Origin: Falsiroseomonas stagni DSM 19981
GTDB lineage: Bacteria > Pseudomonadota > Alphaproteobacteria > Acetobacterales > Acetobacteraceae
Assembly (NCBI RefSeq): GCF_900114315.1
Contig: NZ_FOSQ01000002.1
Location: 372,001-436,000 of the forward strand
Length of the DNA stretch: 64,000 nucleotides
Direction of reading: 5' to 3'
This document shows, one piece after another, positions 26,419-36,906 of this stretch (within the stretch, counting starts at the first letter, position 1; every line of letters starts with the position of its first letter). The notes beneath the pieces are model-generated. The model saw only the letters and a program-made list of their open reading frames with translations. It did no database searches and was not told the DNA's origin. The translations under genes were made by a program, and so were the position numbers.

Positions 26419-27705
26419 TCACCCCGCCGGCAGCAGCAGGCGCAAGGTCATCGCGCCATCAGCGCCGCCGGTGCTGGTCAGCCTGCCGCCATGGCGCTCC
26501 GCCAGGCGGCGGGCGATGGCGAAGCGCAGGTCTTCCTGGGTTCGCGCGAAATCGGACAGCACGGCGGCGGGGTGATCGGCCCCGGCACCGCCGCTGCGGA
26601 CGGCGAAGCTGGCTTCCACCATGCCCGCCTGCACCGGCTGCGCCGCCAGCACCACGGTGGCGCCGGGCGGCGCCCAGGCCAGCGCGCTGTCGGCGCAGAG
26701 GTCGATGACCCGCCGCAGATCATTCGGCAGGCAGCGCACCAGGATGCCCGCGCCCGCCTCCACCAGCAGGTCGGCCGCCGGCGGCGGGTCACGCCGCCGC
26801 AGCCGCTGGGCCAGGCGCGCCATGGCGAGGGAGAGGTCGAGCGGCGCGACCTCCTCCTCCGGCGGGCTGGCATCGGTACGGTGCAGTTCCTCCACCAGCG
26901 CCACCGCCTCCACCGCACGCTGGACGCCATCCTGCAGCATGTCCATGTCGTCGCGCGCGGCGGCGTCATCCAGCGTCCCGCCCCGCAGCTTCAGCAGATC
27001 AGCGCCCCCAGCGATGGCGTGCAGCGGCGTGCGCAGCGCGTGGGAGATGGCGTGCAGTTCGCGCCGCAGCGCCTCGGCCGGGGCGAAGCCGACCGGCATG
27101 GCCGAAAGCCGGCCCTCCGCCCCACCGACCTGGCGTTCCATCTCGGCCCGGGCGCGCTCCGCTTCCTCCGTCCGCCGCAGCAGGTCGCGGCGCTGGGCGC
27201 CATCCGCGCGCCGGGACCGGGCGCGGGCCAAGGCGCGCTCCACGGCTTCGGCCGCGGCGTCCACCGTGAAGGGCTTGGGCAGGAAGTCGAATACGTGCAG
27301 GCGGATGGCGGCCGCGGCGTCCTGCACCGTGGCGTGGCCGGTGATGACCACCACCTCGACCGCCACCTCATCCGGCCGGCCGCTCATGATCGTCTGGGCC
27401 AGCTTGAGGCCATCCTCCCCCGGCATGCGGATATCGGTGATCACCACGCCGATATCATCCCGCCCCGCCATCACGGCGCGGGCCTGCGCCGCTGAATGGG
27501 CGGTCAGCACGGCATGGCCGCTGAGTTCCAGGCCCTCCGCCAGGTTCAGGACGATATCCTCGTCATCATCGACGACCAGGACGAACAGGGCGGGCTGCCC
27601 TGGCGGGTCGGCGGCCGCGATCATGGCGGGCAGGGCCGGCGGGACCGTCCGCTCCGGCATGTCCGCGATGACGAGGGGCCTGGCGGCGGGGTCATGCAGG
27701 GACAT
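26419..27705 (-). CDS. Receiver-histidine kinase-like protein with degenerate ATPase domain
   Basis: A soluble 428-residue signalling protein. An N-terminal receiver domain (about residues 40-160) has the FVLVVDDDEDIVLNL acid pocket, the phospho-acceptor D91 in VVITDIRMPGEDG, and the conserved Lys in FLPKPFTV. A coiled region then leads to a histidine phosphotransfer/dimerisation domain with H222 in HAISHALRTPLHAI. The C-terminal region has the shape of a kinase ATPase, but its N-box reads LCADSALAW, the G1 box VRSGGAGAD lacks its Asp, and the G2 box is replaced by TQEDLRFAIARRLAERHGG. ATP binding is therefore doubtful. It may relay phosphate, as ChpT-like proteins do. The start is uncertain: an in-frame GTG at 27756 is possible. 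Confidence 0.78.
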   Translation of the reverse strand: MSLHDPAARPLVIADMPERTVPPALPAMIAAADPPGQPALFVLVVDDDEDIVLNLAEGLELSGHAVLTAHSAAQARAVMAGRDDIGVVITDIRMPGEDGLKLAQTIMSGRPDEVAVEVVVITGHATVQDAAAAIRLHVFDFLPKPFTVDAAAEAVERALARARSRRADGAQRRDLLRRTEEAERARAEMERQVGGAEGRLSAMPVGFAPAEALRRELHAISHALRTPLHAIAGGADLLKLRGGTLDDAAARDDMDMLQDGVQRAVEAVALVEELHRTDASPPEEEVAPLDLSLAMARLAQRLRRRDPPPAADLLVEAGAGILVRCLPNDLRRVIDLCADSALAWAPPGATVVLAAQPVQAGMVEASFAVRSGGAGADHPAAVLSDFARTQEDLRFAIARRLAERHGGRLTSTGGADGAMTLRLLLPAG

Positions 27706-28008
27706 TGGCACGCGCTGGAAGTCCGGGACAGGTTTCGAATCGAAAGGAGCTTGCACCCGGCATGGTCAAGCCGCGCAGACAGCGGGATCAGGCGAAGCGA
27801 TGGGGGGCATGGCGGCCATGGGGGCTTTGATACGCGGTCCGGGACTATCCCGCACCGCACTTAACCGTGCATGAACCGGCGCCGGGATCGCGCACCGCAC
27901 CGCCGCGCCGAATTCCCGTCTTCCGCCCCCTGCCCCGCCGCGTTAGTCCTCCGCCGCCCCGCCCGGACCCCCGGCGGGCGAGTCCGCAACACCGGCCGGG
28001 ATGAATGC
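27706..28008. other. Divergent intergenic region
   Basis: About 300 bases between the kinase-like gene and the DUF87-type ATPase gene. It must hold promoters for both. I see no convincing -35/-10 pair, palindrome or small gene. Uncertain start codons on both sides could shorten it. Confidence 0.4.
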
Positions 28009-29514
28009 ATGACGATCGGGATCGAGATGGGACGCGCGCCGAATGGGGAAGCCGCGACGCTCGACCTGGAGGAACTGCTCTCCACCCGCCTGCTGGTCCA
28101 GGGCAATTCGGGGTCCGGCAAATCCCATCTGCTGCGGCGCCTGCTGGAGCAATCCGCCCCCTGGGTTCAGCAGGTGGTGGTGGACCCGGAGGGCGATTTC
28201 GTCACCCTCGCCGACAAGCACGGCCATCTGGTGATCGAGGCCGAGGACCACACCGAAGCCGCCCTGGCCCGGGTGGCTGAACGCGTCCGCCGCCACCGCG
28301 TCTCCGTGGTCCTTAATCTTGAGGGGGTGGAGGTCGAGGCCCAGCTGCGCTGCGCCGCGGCCTTCCTGAACGGGCTGTTCGAGGTGGACCGCGACGCCTG
28401 GACCCCCCTGATGGTGGTGGTGGACGAGGCGCAGCTCTTCGCCCCCGCCATGGCCGGCGACGTGTCGGATGAGGCGCGGCGGGCAGCGCTGGCCGCCATG
28501 ACCAACCTGATGTGCCGCGGCCGCAAGCGCGGCCTGGCCGGTGTGATCGCCACCCAGCGCCTCGCCAAGCTCGCCAAGAATGTGGCGGCGGAGGCGTCCA
28601 ACTTCATGATGGGGCGCACCTTCCTCGACATCGACATGGCACGCGCGGCGGATCTGCTGGGCATGGAGCGGCGCCAGGCGGAGATGTTCCGCGACCTGCA
28701 GCGGGGCAATTTCGTGGCGCTTGGCCCCGCGGTCTCCCGCCGCCCGCTGCCGATCCGCATCGGCGGCGTGGAGACGGCGTCGCGCTCCGCCGGCCCCGCC
28801 CTGGTGCCGCCGCCGGTGGCGAGCGCGGCGGAGGCGCGCGACCTGATCCTGAAGGCGCCGCAGGACGAGGCCCCCCGCCCCGCCCCCGTGCGCCGCGCGC
28901 CGAAGCCGCCCATGCCGGACATCCTGGTGCAGTTGTCCCAGTACCGCCCGCCCGCGGCGGCGGAGGCCGCGGAACCCCCGCCCCCGCCGACGCCCGAGCA
29001 GCAGGAGGACAAGCGCCGCCGGATGGACGCCATCCTCCGCCAGGTGCTGGCCGATGGGGATTCGGCCTTCCGCCCGGCCAGCGTGCTCTACCAGGATTTC
29101 CTGGTGCGGCTGCGCATCCATGAGGTGGAGGGCCCGCCCGACCTGCCGGCCTTCCGGCGCATGCTCTCCACCGCCCGCGCCGGCATCGACCCCGATGTGG
29201 CGGAGGGCGAGGCCTGGCAGGGCGCTGTGGCACGCGCGGATTCGCTGCCGGAGGATTCGCAGGGGGTCTATCTGCTGCTGGCACGCGCGGCGCTGGATGG
29301 CCTGCCCTGCCCGTCGGACGCCACCATCGCGCGGGCCTATGGCAGCCATTCGCTGGGCCGGGCGCGGCGCCTGCTGGCCTATATGGAGGAGCGCAAGGCG
29401 ATCGTGCTGCGCGCGGAACGTGGCGGTCGGCGCGTTGTGGCGATGGTCGGCCTCGGCTGGGAGACCGCGCCGGGCGACCCCGATGGGCCCGCGGAGGATG
29501 CCGCGGCGGCGTAA
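28009..29514 (+). CDS. HerA/DUF87-like P-loop ATPase
   Basis: A 501-residue ATPase of the HerA-FtsK group. Walker A is LLVQGNSGSGKSHLLRRLLE near residue 30 and Walker B is WTPLMVVVDEAQLFAP. A following arginine-rich segment TNLMCRGRKRGLAGVIATQRLAKL is typical of DUF87 proteins, with its sensor Gln and Arg. After the ATPase (about 270 residues) comes a Pro/Ala-rich linker (about 300-350). A C-terminal helical domain contains SDATIARAYGSHSLGRARRLLAYMEERKAIVLR, which resembles a winged helix. No nuclease partner (NurA) is nearby, so the role (DNA translocation or a defence or conjugation-like function) is undetermined. The ATG at 28009 is chosen because the P-loop domain begins just after it. 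Confidence 0.82.
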   Translation: MTIGIEMGRAPNGEAATLDLEELLSTRLLVQGNSGSGKSHLLRRLLEQSAPWVQQVVVDPEGDFVTLADKHGHLVIEAEDHTEAALARVAERVRRHRVSVVLNLEGVEVEAQLRCAAAFLNGLFEVDRDAWTPLMVVVDEAQLFAPAMAGDVSDEARRAALAAMTNLMCRGRKRGLAGVIATQRLAKLAKNVAAEASNFMMGRTFLDIDMARAADLLGMERRQAEMFRDLQRGNFVALGPAVSRRPLPIRIGGVETASRSAGPALVPPPVASAAEARDLILKAPQDEAPRPAPVRRAPKPPMPDILVQLSQYRPPAAAEAAEPPPPPTPEQQEDKRRRMDAILRQVLADGDSAFRPASVLYQDFLVRLRIHEVEGPPDLPAFRRMLSTARAGIDPDVAEGEAWQGAVARADSLPEDSQGVYLLLARAALDGLPCPSDATIARAYGSHSLGRARRLLAYMEERKAIVLRAERGGRRVVAMVGLGWETAPGDPDGPAEDAAAA

Positions 29515-29581
29515 GCCCCCCTTTCTCACCTCGCCATCGCGGCCCAGACTGCGCGGCATGACGAGGAAGGAGCCGCCGGCG

Positions 29582-31273
29582 ATGGCGCAATCGGTGGGCC
29601 GCAACAGCTTCACCCTGGGGCTTGAGAAATCGCCCGCGACCGGCACGCGCGGCGTGGTGGCGACCAACCATCCCATGGCCTCCGCCGCCGGGGCCGAGGT
29701 GCTGCTGGCCGGCGGCAATGCCGTGGATGCCGCCATCGCCGCGCTCTTCGCCCTGACGGTGGTGGAGCCGATGATGGTCGGCCTGACGGGCGGGGGCGTC
29801 TGCCACCTGCGCATGGCCGATGGGCGACACAAGATCGTGGACGGGCTGAGCACCGCGCCCGCCGCGGCGACACCGACGATGTACACGCCCGCGCCGGGTT
29901 CAGCGCCGGAGGAGCGGGAGACGGTGGGCCGCGAGAACGCCATCGGCGCGCTCTCCGTCGCCGTGCCGGCGGCGCTGCGGGCCTGGTGCGTGACGCTCGC
30001 GGAATACGGCACCTGGCCGCTGGCCGATGTGATGGCGCCGGCCATCCGCCTGGCGAGCGAGGGTTTCCGCGTCACGCCGTATCTTTCGGATTCCATCGGC
30101 GATGCGGCGGCGGACCTCGCGAAGGATGCTGATCTGGCCGCGCGCTTCCTGGCGGGCGGCGGCAAGCCCGCGGTGGGGTCGAAGCTGGTGCAGGGCGCCT
30201 ATGCGGAAACGCTGCGCTGCGTGGCGCGGGAAGGCGATGCGGCGCTGCATGGGGACGGATCGCTCGGCGGCATCGTGGCCGATGCCATCGCGCGCATGGG
30301 CGGCATCATCACGCGGGACGACCTCCGCGCCAGCCGGCCGATCCAGCGCGCGCCCATCGGTGGCGCCTACCGCGGCTACGACGTCTTCGCGCCGCCGCCC
30401 CCGGCCTCCGCCGGCGTGCATGTCGCGCAGATGCTGAACGTGCTGGAGGGCTTCGACGTCGCGGGCCTGGGCTTCGGCACCGTCGAGGGATTTCATCTGA
30501 TTGCGGAGGCGCTGAAGATGGCCTTCGCGGACCGATCCGCCGCGACGGCGGACCCGGATTTCGTGAAGGTGCCGGTGGCGCATCTGACATCGAAGGAATA
30601 CGCCGCGCTGCGCCGCGCGGAGATCGACATGGGCGTGGCGAAGGCGTGGTCCGCGCATCCGTCCCTGATGGAATCGAACTGCACCACGCATGTCACGGTG
30701 GCCGATGCGCAGGGCAACATCGTCGCCACCACGCAGACCATCAACGCGCTGTTCGGCGCCCGCATCGCCATCCCCGGCACGGGGCTGATCTGCAACAACT
30801 ACATGCACAATTTCGACCCGCGGCCGGGCTTCGCGCTCTCCGTCGAGGCGGGGAAGCGCGTCTATACCTCCATGGCCCCGACCATCGCGCTGAAAGACGG
30901 AAAACCCGCCTTCGCGCTCGGCCTGCCGGGTGGCTTGCGCATCTTCACCTCCGCCTTCCAGGCCGTGCTGAACCTGATCGACCACGGCATGACGCCGCAG
31001 CAGGCGGTGGAGGCGCCGCGCATCTGGACGCAGGGCCAGGCGCTGGAACTGGAACCGGCCGTGCCGGGGGAAGTCGCGGATGCGCTGGTGGCGCGCGGGC
31101 ACCGGGTGCAGCGCGTGCGCAGCATCGGCGGCGGCATGAATGCCATCGTGTTCAACCCCGATGGATCGATGACCGGCGCCGCCTGCTGGCGCGCCGATGG
31201 TTCGGTGGTGGCGCTTGGCGGCGGGCTCGCGCGCGCGGGCATCCGCTTTTCCGCCGATGCTCCCGTTCTGTAA
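29582..31273 (+). CDS. Gamma-glutamyltransferase family protein (Ntn hydrolase)
   Basis: A 563-residue homologue of gamma-glutamyltranspeptidase, which is cut autocatalytically to expose an N-terminal Thr nucleophile. The expected nucleophile is T368 in ESNCTTHVTVADAQGN. Other family blocks are GVVATNHPMASAAGAEVLLAGGNAVDAAIA, GGGVCHLRMADG, and SSMAPTIALKDGKPAFALGLPGG in the small subunit. There is no signal peptide, so it probably acts in the cytoplasm on gamma-glutamyl or acylated compounds rather than on periplasmic glutathione. AGGAAGGAG precedes the ATG at 29582; an ATG at 29558 is possible. The hydroxyacid dehydrogenase gene follows after 11 bases. Confidence 0.88.
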   Translation: MAQSVGRNSFTLGLEKSPATGTRGVVATNHPMASAAGAEVLLAGGNAVDAAIAALFALTVVEPMMVGLTGGGVCHLRMADGRHKIVDGLSTAPAAATPTMYTPAPGSAPEERETVGRENAIGALSVAVPAALRAWCVTLAEYGTWPLADVMAPAIRLASEGFRVTPYLSDSIGDAAADLAKDADLAARFLAGGGKPAVGSKLVQGAYAETLRCVAREGDAALHGDGSLGGIVADAIARMGGIITRDDLRASRPIQRAPIGGAYRGYDVFAPPPPASAGVHVAQMLNVLEGFDVAGLGFGTVEGFHLIAEALKMAFADRSAATADPDFVKVPVAHLTSKEYAALRRAEIDMGVAKAWSAHPSLMESNCTTHVTVADAQGNIVATTQTINALFGARIAIPGTGLICNNYMHNFDPRPGFALSVEAGKRVYTSMAPTIALKDGKPAFALGLPGGLRIFTSAFQAVLNLIDHGMTPQQAVEAPRIWTQGQALELEPAVPGEVADALVARGHRVQRVRSIGGGMNAIVFNPDGSMTGAACWRADGSVVALGGGLARAGIRFSADAPVL

Positions 31274-31284
31274 GGAAAGACCTG

Positions 31285-32253
31285 ATGACGACAAAGATTG
31301 CGCTTCTCCAACCCATCGCCGGCGAGATGGCCGACATCATCCAGTCCCTGCTGCCCGAGGGTTTTTCGGCGTCCGCCGTGAAGGGGCGGAGCGTGGAGGA
31401 CCTCAAGGCGGAAGTCGCCGACGCCACCTACGCGCTGTGGTGGGACGTGCCCGTCCCGGCGGAGGTTCTGGCGGCGGGGCCGAAGCTCAAGCTCGTCCAT
31501 AAGTGGGGCGTGGGGATCGACAATATCGACCTCGACTATTGCCGCGCGCACGGCATCAAGGTGGCACGCACCACGGGCAGCAATGCGGCGCCCGTCGCGG
31601 ACTTCACCATCGGCCTGATGCTGGCCCTCGCGCGGCGCATCGTGCCCGCGCACAACAGCACGGCGGCCGGCGGCTGGGCCAAGAACGAGGTCTGGAAACA
31701 GTCCATCATGGTGTCCGGCAAGACCGTCGGCATCATCGGCCTCGGCGCCATCGGCAAGGGCGTGGCGAAGAGGCTGCAGGGCTTCGATTGCCGCGTGCTC
31801 TACTACAGCCGCACGCAACTGCCGCCCGAGCAGGAGAAGGCGCTGGGCGTCGAATACCGCACGCTGGACGCGCTACTGCCGGAGGTGGACATCCTGTCGC
31901 TGAACTGCCCGCTGACGCCGGAGACGGCGAAGATGATCGACGCTCGCGCCTTCGCGAAGATCAAGCGCGGCGCGCTGCTGATCAACGTCGCGCGCGGCGG
32001 CGTGGTGGTGGAAGCCGACCTGGTGGCGGCGCTGAAGGACGGCACGCTGCGCGGCGCCGCCGTCGACGTCTTCGACCAGGAACCGCCGCCCGCCGACCAC
32101 CCGCTGCTGCACATGGACAACGTGATCGTCACGCCGCACTGCGCCTCCACGGCCTATGAGAACAGCCGGCGGAGCATCCAGCATTGGCTGGGCAACATGA
32201 TGCGGGTGGAGAAGGGGGAGCCGATCCCGGAGCAGGATCGCGTGGTGGACTGA
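31285..32253 (+). CDS. D-isomer-specific 2-hydroxyacid dehydrogenase
   Basis: A 322-residue NAD(P)-dependent dehydrogenase that interconverts 2-hydroxy and 2-keto acids. The nucleotide-binding fold shows KTVGIIGLGAIGKGVAKRLQGFDCRVLYYSR. The substrate side has KWGVGIDNIDLDYCRAHGIKVARTTG. The catalytic set is the Arg in LINVARGGVVVE, the Glu in VFDQEPPP, and the His in VIVTPHCAS. AAGGAAAG precedes the ATG. It probably forms an operon with the upstream gamma-glutamyltransferase homologue and converges on the creatininase gene. The exact hydroxyacid is unknown. Confidence 0.92.
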   Translation: MTTKIALLQPIAGEMADIIQSLLPEGFSASAVKGRSVEDLKAEVADATYALWWDVPVPAEVLAAGPKLKLVHKWGVGIDNIDLDYCRAHGIKVARTTGSNAAPVADFTIGLMLALARRIVPAHNSTAAGGWAKNEVWKQSIMVSGKTVGIIGLGAIGKGVAKRLQGFDCRVLYYSRTQLPPEQEKALGVEYRTLDALLPEVDILSLNCPLTPETAKMIDARAFAKIKRGALLINVARGGVVVEADLVAALKDGTLRGAAVDVFDQEPPPADHPLLHMDNVIVTPHCASTAYENSRRSIQHWLGNMMRVEKGEPIPEQDRVVD

Positions 32254-32260
32254 AGCGCCG

Positions 32261-32329
32261 CTCCCTCCCCCGCGCTTGCGGGGGGTCGCGGCACTGCCGC
32301 GACGCCCCCGGCTGGTCGGGATGGGGGTC
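32261..32329. repeat. Dispersed 69-base intergenic element, copy 2
   Basis: Second copy of the element at 5100-5168, in the same orientation, with about 91% identity by eye. It starts eight bases after the dehydrogenase stop and ends five bases before the converging creatininase stop. It fills the whole gap and probably acts as a bidirectional transcript end. Confidence 0.7.
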
Positions 32330-32334
32330 CCGCG

Positions 32335-33147
32335 CTACTGCTGCGCGTAGTGGTGGCAGAAGCCGGCGCCGATCTCGGTCAGCCGATCCGCGATCAGCTT
32401 GCCGGATTCCGCGCTGCACAGCCGCGGATCGCCGGTGCCGAGGCCGTTCGGGCTGACGGCATCATATTCGATGGGCACGGTGACCTCCGCGCCCTTGAAG
32501 TCCAGCGCGCCCCAGCCGGAGAAGGGCAGGCCCAGCGCTTCCGGCTTGCCGCTGCGGGGTTCCGGCACCAGGTCGCCGCGGATGCGCTCGGGATACAGAT
32601 GCATGCACAGGCTGGTCAGCGGATCGGCGCCGTGGCTCGACACAGCCTTCGCCTTCTCCGCCCCCAGCAGCTTCGGCATCTCCGCATAGGCGATGCGCCA
32701 CAGGTACAGCGCCGGGATCACCAGGCCCGTCTTGTGCATCACGGCGCGCGTGGCTTCGTTGACGACGGTGACGTTGCCGCCATGGCCGTTGATGACGACC
32801 AGCTTCGTCAGCTTGTGGCGCAGCAATTCCGCGAAGACTTCGTCGAGCACGGCGCGGAAGGTGGCGGCGGACAGCGCGATGCCGCCCGGCATGGGGCCGA
32901 AGAAATCGCCCTTGCCGAAGGGCAGCACCGGCGCCACGACGGTGCGCGTGCCCTCCGCCGTCGCGCGCAGCGCGATCAGCTCCGCCATCTTCTCCGCCAG
33001 GAAATAGTCGCCCATGGGCGCGTGCGGACCCTGGTCCTCGTGGCTGCCCATGGGCAGCAGGATCACGGGGTTCTGGGCATAGAGCGCGCGAGCCTCCCCG
33101 CCCGTGATCTCCCCCATGCGCACCTTGGTCGGCGATACTGTCGTCAT
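32335..33147 (-). CDS. Creatininase/creatinine amidohydrolase family protein
   Basis: A 270-residue metal-dependent amidohydrolase. The metal site is visible in LLPMGSHEDQGPHAPMGDYFLAEKMA (Glu, His, Asp), in VVINGHGGNVTVVNEATRAV (the family's NGHGGN motif) and in the later SHGADPLTSL. Members open cyclic amides such as creatinine or related formamide compounds. AGGGGA precedes the ATG at 33147. It is the last gene of the peptide-type ABC operon, 17 bases after the OppF-type ATPase gene. It may therefore act on a cyclic amide or modified peptide brought in by that transporter. The substrate is inferred only by family. Confidence 0.9.
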   Translation of the reverse strand: MTTVSPTKVRMGEITGGEARALYAQNPVILLPMGSHEDQGPHAPMGDYFLAEKMAELIALRATAEGTRTVVAPVLPFGKGDFFGPMPGGIALSAATFRAVLDEVFAELLRHKLTKLVVINGHGGNVTVVNEATRAVMHKTGLVIPALYLWRIAYAEMPKLLGAEKAKAVSSHGADPLTSLCMHLYPERIRGDLVPEPRSGKPEALGLPFSGWGALDFKGAEVTVPIEYDAVSPNGLGTGDPRLCSAESGKLIADRLTEIGAGFCHHYAQQ

Positions 33148-33164
33148 CTGGCGAATCCCCTGGT

Positions 33165-34135
33165 TCAGCCGATCTCTTCGGCCCGGATGCAGGCCACACG
33201 GTGCCCGCTTTGGTCGAGGCTGCGAAGCGGTGGAACCGCCTCCGCGCAGGCGGGGCGGGCATGCAGGCAACGCGTGCGGAAGACGCAGCCCGAGGGCGGG
33301 TTGGACGGGCTCGGCGGTTCGCCCGGCAGGATCACTCGCTTCGCCCGCCTTGCGGGGTCCAGCATCGGCGTCGCGGAGAGCAGCGCCACGGTGTAGGGAT
33401 GCAGCGGCCGCGCAAAGACCTGCGCGACGGGCCCTTCCTCCATGACGCGGCCGAGATACATCACGATCACACGGTCACACAGGTGCCGCACCACCGGCAG
33501 GTCATGGCTGATGAACAGCATCGCCAGGCCCAGGTCGCCGCGCAGATCCGCCAGCAGCCGCACCACCTGCGCCTGGATGGAGACATCGAGTGCCGAGACC
33601 GGTTCATCCGCCACCAGGAAATCGGGGGAGGTCGCGAGCGCGCGGGCGATGCCGAGGCGCTGGCGCTGCCCGCCGCTGAATTCATGCGGGTAGGCGCCCA
33701 TGCGCGTCGGGTCGAGGCCGACGCGGCGGAACATCTCCGCCACCTTCGCCTCCCGCTCCGGGCCGGACAGCGTGCCGTGTATGGTGAGGCCATCCATGAC
33801 CTGCGCGCCGACGCTGCGCCTTGCATCGAGACTGCCGAAGGGGTCCTGGAAGACCAGGCCCATGCGCGCGCGCAGGCGGCGCCAGGCGGCGCTGCCGGGC
33901 TTGGGCAGGGCTTCGCCATCGAAACGCACGGAACCGCCCGTGGCGGCCAGCAGCCCCAGCAGCAGGCGGCCCAGCGTGGACTTGCCGCTGCCGCTTTCGC
34001 CGACCACGCCCAGCGCCTCACCCGCCGCGACGGTGGCATCCACGCCGGCCACGGCGCGCACCGGGCGGCCGCGGGCCATGATTCCGCGCGGCGCGAAGCT
34101 CATCTCCACCGCATCGGCCACCACCAGGGGCGCGG

Positions 34136-34139
<4 letters not shown>
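33165..34139 (-). CDS. ABC transporter ATPase, OppF/DppF type
   Basis: A 324-residue ATP-binding subunit of a peptide-type importer. Walker A is GVVGESGSGKSTLGRLLLGL, the Q-loop LVFQDPFGSLDARRS, the signature EFSGGQRQRLGIARAL, and Walker B DFLVADEPVSALDVSIQAQVV. The C-terminal oligopeptide-transporter extension is present (HPYTVALLSATPMLDP, then PSGCVFRTRCLHARPAC, a cysteine cluster). It overlaps the fused permease-ATPase gene (ATGA) and forms the second ATPase half of the pair. Confidence 0.94.
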
Positions 34140-35955
<1,816 letters not shown>

Positions 35956-35959
<4 letters not shown>

Positions 35960-36906
35960 GACCGGCTGATCCTCGGGTCGAGCGCCGCGTAGAGAAGATC
36001 CATCGCCAGGTTGATCAGCAGGAAGAGGCCCGAGACCGTGAGCACGATGCCGACCACCATCGGATAGTCCCGCCCCTCCACCGCGCGCAGCAGCGGCGTG
36101 GAAAGGCCGGGCCAGTTGAAGACGTATTCCACCAGCACCGTGCCACCGAGCAGCGTGCCCATCTGCAACCCGAGCACGGTGGTGACGGGGATCAGCGCAT
36201 TGCGCACGACATGCCGGCGCAGCACGCGCTGCGGCGTGAGGCCCTTCGCGCGCGCGGTGCGGACATGGTCGCGCGACAGCGCATCCAGCACGGAAGCGCG
36301 CGTCATGCGGAAGACCGTCGCGGTCAGGCCCTTGGCGATGGCGATGGCGGGCAGCGACAGCAGCACCAGGTGCCGCACCGGGTCCTGCGCCAGCGGCACA
36401 TAGCCGCCCGCCGGCATCCAGCGCAGCGTCTGCGCCAGCAGCAGGATCAGCAGGGTGCCCAGCACGAAGACCGGCACTGCCTGCAGCAGCGCCGCCAGCG
36501 ACGACGCCACGCGATCGAAGGCCCCGCCGGCCCGCACCGCGGCGAAGGTGCCAGCGGGCAGTGCGATGATGACGGAGATGATCGTGCCGGCCAGGATGAG
36601 TTCCAGCGTTCGCGGCAGGCGCAACAGGATCTCATCCGCCACGGGATAGTCATCCACCAGCGAATTGCCGAGGTCGCCGCGCGACAGCCCCTCCAGGAAG
36701 CCCAGATACTGCTCCCACAGGGGCCGGTTCAGGCCCAGCTTCTCCCGCAGCTCCGCGATGGCGTAGGCGTCGGGCATGGCGCCGCCGGTGGACAGCAGCA
36801 GTTCCGCCGGATCGCCCGGCACCATGTGCAGCGCGAGGAAGACGACGGTCGCCACCACCCACATGAGCAGCAGCGAGACGCCGATACGCTTGACGATCCA
36901 GGGCAT
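35956..36906 (-). CDS. ABC transporter permease, DppB type
   Basis: A 316-residue inner-membrane permease. The N-terminal TM segment ends VVFLALHMVPGDPAELLL, the DppB signature. The coupling loop is SRDHVRTARAKGLTPQRVLRRHVVRNALIPVTTVLG and the C-terminus ends LLYAALDPRI. Its start overlaps the binding-protein stop (TGATG) and its stop overlaps the fusion gene start (ATGA). With the fusion and the OppF-type ATPase it gives a complete peptide-type transporter. Confidence 0.94.

Noticed and set aside
27943-30165. A 740-codon minus-strand frame over the ATPase and glutamyltransferase homologue
   Set aside because: It crosses two real genes on the other strand and has low-complexity composition.
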